From CAZVYS01 sp964630755 (GTDB taxonomy: Bacteria; Patescibacteriota; Microgenomatia; UBA1400; CG1-02-47-37), in contig CAZVYS010000014.1 of NCBI GenBank assembly GCA_964630755.1, positions 1-25,581 of the forward strand: 25,581 bases of DNA. The letters are read 5' to 3'. Every line of letters starts with the position of its first letter. Within the stretch, counting starts at the first letter, position 1. This document shows positions 23,438-25,581 of the stretch, one piece after another. The notes under the pieces are model-generated. The model did no database searches, was not told the DNA's origin, and saw only the letters and a list, made by a program, of their open reading frames with translations. Both the position numbers and the translations under genes were made by a program.

Positions 23438-24258
23438 ATAAAGGTTGTGTTAATAATTTGTTGAACTTTTTCCTCTAAGGGTATTTTTGGAGGAAATTTA
23501 CATATTAATTGTTCAAATAGTATTGTAATACGTTTCAAATGATTTTTCACTGCCTGAAATTGGGCCACAGGAATTTTACTTTCAAATGATGAAAGTTTTA
23601 GTTTAACTTTTTCTTGTGGATTCAGAATAACTCTGTAAATTGGATCAGTACAGATATATGGACTTTGGTGAGGCTTTTGAGCATTTAACGTAAATCCAGG
23701 CTTAATAGAAACAGTTTGTATGGGGATATTGAGTAGTTGATCAAAATGAGCCTCATCAGTTTTATGATCTTTCTTGCCACTAGAAAATTGCCAACTAATT
23801 TTAATACCACATTGGTGTTTAGAAAAAAAGTGATTAACATCTCGAGTTTCTAAATCTTCGTAGCTGGCAGGCTTAGCTTTTGGTAAGAGATTGGAAGCTA
23901 TGATAACTTGCCAGCGACTAAGCTTAAGGTTTTTTATAACCTGATTAATAGTTTTTTCAGATTGTACGGCTAGTTTTTGAACTTGGTTTTGGTTAAAGTT
24001 ATTAGCTAACCAGGCGTGTTGGTCGCCAATAAGTAAAAATACTTTTGAGTTAGGAATATGTCTTTTTATCTGCTCAGCAGTAAGCAAAAAACCTAAGATG
24101 TCAAAAGGGATGGTTTGAGAAAGTTTAGTTGGCGTACATAAACCAATACCTAAAAAAATATTAGGTTTGTTTAAGTCCACTGCCAAATTCTTCTGCTCTG
24201 CGAAGATGAGAGGATTACACGATAAAACTTGGTTTGAAATGACTTTTGTTTTAGTCAT
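23434..24258 (-). CDS. Unknown protein resembling a degenerate class I synthetase core
   Basis: I do not recognise this 274-residue protein with certainty. From about residue 33 it has a Rossmann-like start: strand IFLGIGLCTPTKLSQ, a helix FDILGFLLTAEQIKRHI, and a strand VFLLIGDQHAWL. This matches the beginning of TyrRS/TrpRS-type domains in order and spacing (TyrRS here reads GFDPTSPSLHIGH then VIFLIGDFTG), but the HIGH motif is missing and no KMSKS is seen. A motif DEAHFDQLL (168-176) and HQSPYICTDP (197-206) look conserved. It overlaps tyrS by 4 nt and starts 2 nt after tRNA-Tyr. Cyclodipeptide synthases share such a fold, but I cannot place it there. Function unassigned. Confidence 0.6.
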   Translation of the reverse strand: MTKTKVISNQVLSCNPLIFAEQKNLAVDLNKPNIFLGIGLCTPTKLSQTIPFDILGFLLTAEQIKRHIPNSKVFLLIGDQHAWLANNFNQNQVQKLAVQSEKTINQVIKNLKLSRWQVIIASNLLPKAKPASYEDLETRDVNHFFSKHQCGIKISWQFSSGKKDHKTDEAHFDQLLNIPIQTVSIKPGFTLNAQKPHQSPYICTDPIYRVILNPQEKVKLKLSSFESKIPVAQFQAVKNHLKRITILFEQLICKFPPKIPLEEKVQQIINTTFI

Positions 24259-24260
24259 AG

Positions 24261-24345
24261 TGCTGAGGGAGGGATTTGAACCCCCGTAGCTAAACTAGCA
24301 GCTGTTTTACAGACAGCCCCGATTTCCAGACTCTGGCACCTCAGC
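24261..24345 (-). tRNA. tRNA-Tyr (GTA anticodon)
   Basis: On the minus strand the acceptor stem GCTGAGG/CCTCAGC is perfect, the anticodon arm is GCTGT-CTGTAAA-ACAGC (anticodon GTA, tyrosine), there is a long variable arm (GCTA-GTT-TAGC) as in class II tRNAs, and the T arm is GGGGG-TTCAAAT-CCCTC. The discriminator is A, and CCA is not encoded. By hand the D-stem has one mismatch. Two bases after the discriminator the downstream gene starts (CTATG). Confidence 0.95.
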
Positions 24346-24350
24346 TTATT

Positions 24351-24395
24351 AAAAAAGCCCTTGGGTATCCCGAAAAGTTCGAAATACTCAAGGGC
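24351..24395 (-). terminator. T-box terminator hairpin
   Basis: Minus strand: GCCCTTG (24389-24395) pairs with CAAGGGC (24357-24363), with inner stems GTAT/ATAC and CGAA/TTCG, followed by six T (24351-24356). The CCTTG of its 5' arm can instead pair with CAAGG beside the T-box, which is the expected terminator/antiterminator switch. The tRNA-Tyr gene starts five bases beyond the T-run. Confidence 0.9.
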
Positions 24396-24440
24396 CTTAA
24401 AAAAGACGGTACCACCTTGGTTTGATCTACTAAAGAAAAC

Positions 24441-24461
24441 AAAAAACCCGCAAAGTGCGGG
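24441..24461 (-). terminator. Hairpin plus T-run inside the T-box leader
   Basis: CCCGCA-CTT-TGCGGG followed by TTTTTT on the minus strand. By position it is the stem III of the T-box, but it also has every element of an intrinsic terminator, so it could be an extra stop point upstream of the T-box switch. A longer 9-bp pairing across it (24478-24486 with 24424-24432) would enclose it. Confidence 0.5.
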
Positions 24462-24635
24462 AGTTAGTCAACGGATCTAGTAGATCCTTATTATTGACGT
24501 GCTCCGTTTGTCCCGATTAAATCGGGACTGACACACGCTAGCGCTGTAACAGGCGCACCTGTAGTCGATTTTGTCGACTCTGCTCCGGAGTGTAAAAATT
24601 CTCTTTCATCGCTTTATTTGATTGTTAATATAGTT

Positions 24636-24654
24636 ATTATAACACATTATAACA
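24636..24654 (-). promoter_or_regulatory. Tandem extended -10 promoter of the tRNA-Tyr/tyrS operon
   Basis: On the minus strand TGTTATAAT occurs twice, ten bases apart (-10 boxes at 24646-24651 and 24636-24641), each with the TGn extension; no good -35 is visible. The upstream copy spans the aroB stop codon. Starting at about 24629 it would give a 280-nt leader ending in the T-box terminator. Confidence 0.6.
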
Positions 24655-25581
24655 CATATTGAATAGATTGAATAATTTGTTGTTTGGTTGCGATCTGGTT
24701 ATAAACTGCTTGGCCAATTGATTTTAACATGGTCCAGTTAATAGTTTTTGACTGATTTTTTTTATCTTGATGAATTAATTTATAAATATCTTTTGTAGGA
24801 AATTGATTTGTCTTGGTAGGCAGGTGAGCTTTTTTTAAACCTGACTTAATGATCTCTAGTTCTTGCTGGGTGATTAGACCTTTTAATAAAGATAATTTAG
24901 CTTCGGCAACCATTCCTAAGCTAACAGCTTGGCCATGGAGTAAAGGAGATTTAGTTTTTAAGCTTAAAGATTCAAATGCGTGACCGATAGTGTGGCCGAA
25001 ATTTAAGATTTTTCTTGAGTTAGATTCTTGAGGATCAGCTTTGACGATTTCCATTTTAATTAGACAAGAACGTTTGATTATTTGAGTTAGTTCTGTTTTT
25101 GAGAATTTGATTGGTTTTTTACTGGTGGATTTTAAAAAATGTTTTTTATCTTTAATAAGACCATGTTTAATAATTTCAGCAAATCCAGAGATCAGTTGAT
25201 TATTTGGTAAGGTTGATAAAATTTGAGGGTCAATAATAATAGTTTTGGGTTTTGAAAAGGTACCGATTAAGTTTTTTACTTCGTTTAGGTTAATGCCGGT
25301 TTTTCCTCCGAGGCTAGCGTCAACTTGAGCGAGTAGCGTGGTGGGAAGATGAATAAAATCAATGCCTCTCATATAGCTTGAGGCAGCAAAGCCTCCTAGA
25401 TCACAAATTACTCCCCCTCCAAGATTGATTAAAAGTGAGTGTCGGTCTAGATTGTTTTGATTTAGTTTTGACCAGATTGAAGTAAGAGTAGTAATGTTTT
25501 TGTGCTTTTCGCCACTAGGTATAATAATTTCAACTGCTTGTGGAAGTTGTTTGGTAATAGATTTTAACCACGTTTTTTCTA
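24647..25581 (-). CDS. aroB: 3-dehydroquinate synthase, partial
   Basis: Second enzyme of the shikimate pathway, converting DAHP to 3-dehydroquinate with NAD and a divalent metal. The frame runs open to the window end, so about 310 C-terminal residues are visible and roughly 40-50 N-terminal ones are missing. Family motifs: PSGEKHKN, LGGGVICDLGGFAAS (NAD and substrate region), FIHLPTTLLAQVDASLGGKT, metal-binding NFGHTIGHAFE, and HGQAVSLGMVAEA (Gln where Glu is more usual). An ATG at 25372 is internal, not the start. The stop codon lies within the promoter of the next operon. Confidence 0.93.
   Translation of the reverse strand, partial: EKTWLKSITKQLPQAVEIIIPSGEKHKNITTLTSIWSKLNQNNLDRHSLLINLGGGVICDLGGFAASSYMRGIDFIHLPTTLLAQVDASLGGKTGINLNEVKNLIGTFSKPKTIIIDPQILSTLPNNQLISGFAEIIKHGLIKDKKHFLKSTSKKPIKFSKTELTQIIKRSCLIKMEIVKADPQESNSRKILNFGHTIGHAFESLSLKTKSPLLHGQAVSLGMVAEAKLSLLKGLITQQELEIIKSGLKKAHLPTKTNQFPTKDIYKLIHQDKKNQSKTINWTMLKSIGQAVYNQIATKQQIIQSIQYVL

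Larger units (their letters stand above)
24351..24629 (-). promoter_or_regulatory. T-box riboswitch leader (tyrosine)
   Basis: The T-box core AAGGTGGTACCGT (minus strand, 24406-24418) matches the T-box consensus AGGGTGGTACCGCG; its TGGT would pair with the ACCA end of uncharged tRNA (A discriminator, as in the tRNA-Tyr here). The 5' end has GCGATGAAAGAGAAT, the usual stem I entry with its GATGA. Between lie several stems: AGTCGA/TCGACT, ACAGG/CCTGT, an 8-bp GTCCCGAT/ATCGGGAC hairpin, a possible 9-bp pairing TAGTAGATC/GATCTACTA, and a stem-III-like CCCGCA/TGCGGG. Tyrosine codons TAC occur at 24561-24563 (context GACTACAG) and 24546-24548; I cannot tell which is the specifier. Effector: uncharged tRNA-Tyr, with readthrough into tRNA-Tyr, the unknown gene and tyrS. 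Confidence 0.9.

Noticed and set aside
23434..24258. Naming the unknown protein a cyclodipeptide synthase or a second TyrRS
   Set aside because: The fold-like order is suggestive, but the catalytic motifs of neither family are visible; a name would be invented.
1..25581. CRISPR arrays, insertion sequences, prophage or recoded TGA codons
   Set aside because: No regularly spaced repeats, transposase or integrase motifs were seen, and TGA ends several genes cleanly.

Overview
The window is an AT-rich bacterial segment that looks like a Candidate Phyla Radiation (Patescibacteria) genome. The evidence is short housekeeping proteins, tightly packed operons with 1-13 nt overlaps, a type IV pilus locus with many small pilins but no outer-membrane secretin genes (PilQ/PilP), a small S16 and L32, and a membrane pyrophosphatase beside the gyrase genes. 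TGA is used as stop (e.g. tyrS, pilD), so there is no sign of the TGA=Gly recoding known in some CPR lineages. I cannot place it to phylum.

Layout. (1) 1-276: gene-poor edge with repeats and a perfect hairpin; possible coding at the very edge is unresolved. (2) 277-6844, minus strand: gyrB -> hppA -> gyrA, with a proton-pumping pyrophosphatase between the two gyrase subunits. (3) 6941-7588, minus: a DNA polymerase III delta'-like clamp-loader subunit, divergent from the pilus locus; the two promoters overlap in about 40 bp. (4) 7629-18542, plus: type IV pilus locus pilB-pilT-pilC-major pilin, a terminator, then pilD-four to five minor pilins-pilX-like-pilM-pilN-pilO. (5) 18442-24345, minus: a continuous head-to-tail series transcribed in the order tRNA-Tyr, unknown protein, tyrS, 34-aa membrane peptide, recG, rpmF, nusB, rnc, rpsP, khpA. 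(6) 24351-24654, minus: promoter plus a T-box riboswitch leader ending in an intrinsic terminator immediately before the tRNA gene. (7) 24647-25581, minus: aroB, cut by the window end.

How it works together. The pilus block encodes the extension motor (PilB), retraction motor (PilT), platform (PilC), prepilin peptidase (PilD), pilins, and the PilM/N/O inner-membrane alignment complex. The minus-strand block couples tyrosine charging to translation and RNA genes: the T-box should sense uncharged tRNA-Tyr and let polymerase read into a transcript that begins with tRNA-Tyr itself, then an unrecognised conserved-looking protein, then tyrosyl-tRNA synthetase, and possibly the rest of the operon.

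Most interesting points: the T-box / tRNA-Tyr / unknown protein / TyrRS unit, where the unknown protein resembles a class I synthetase core that has lost its HIGH motif; repeated promoter geometry (-10 box, six bases, ATG) predicting leaderless mRNAs; a 34-aa overlapping membrane peptide; perfect palindromes in the pilus locus; and a 101-bp antisense overlap between pilO and khpA.
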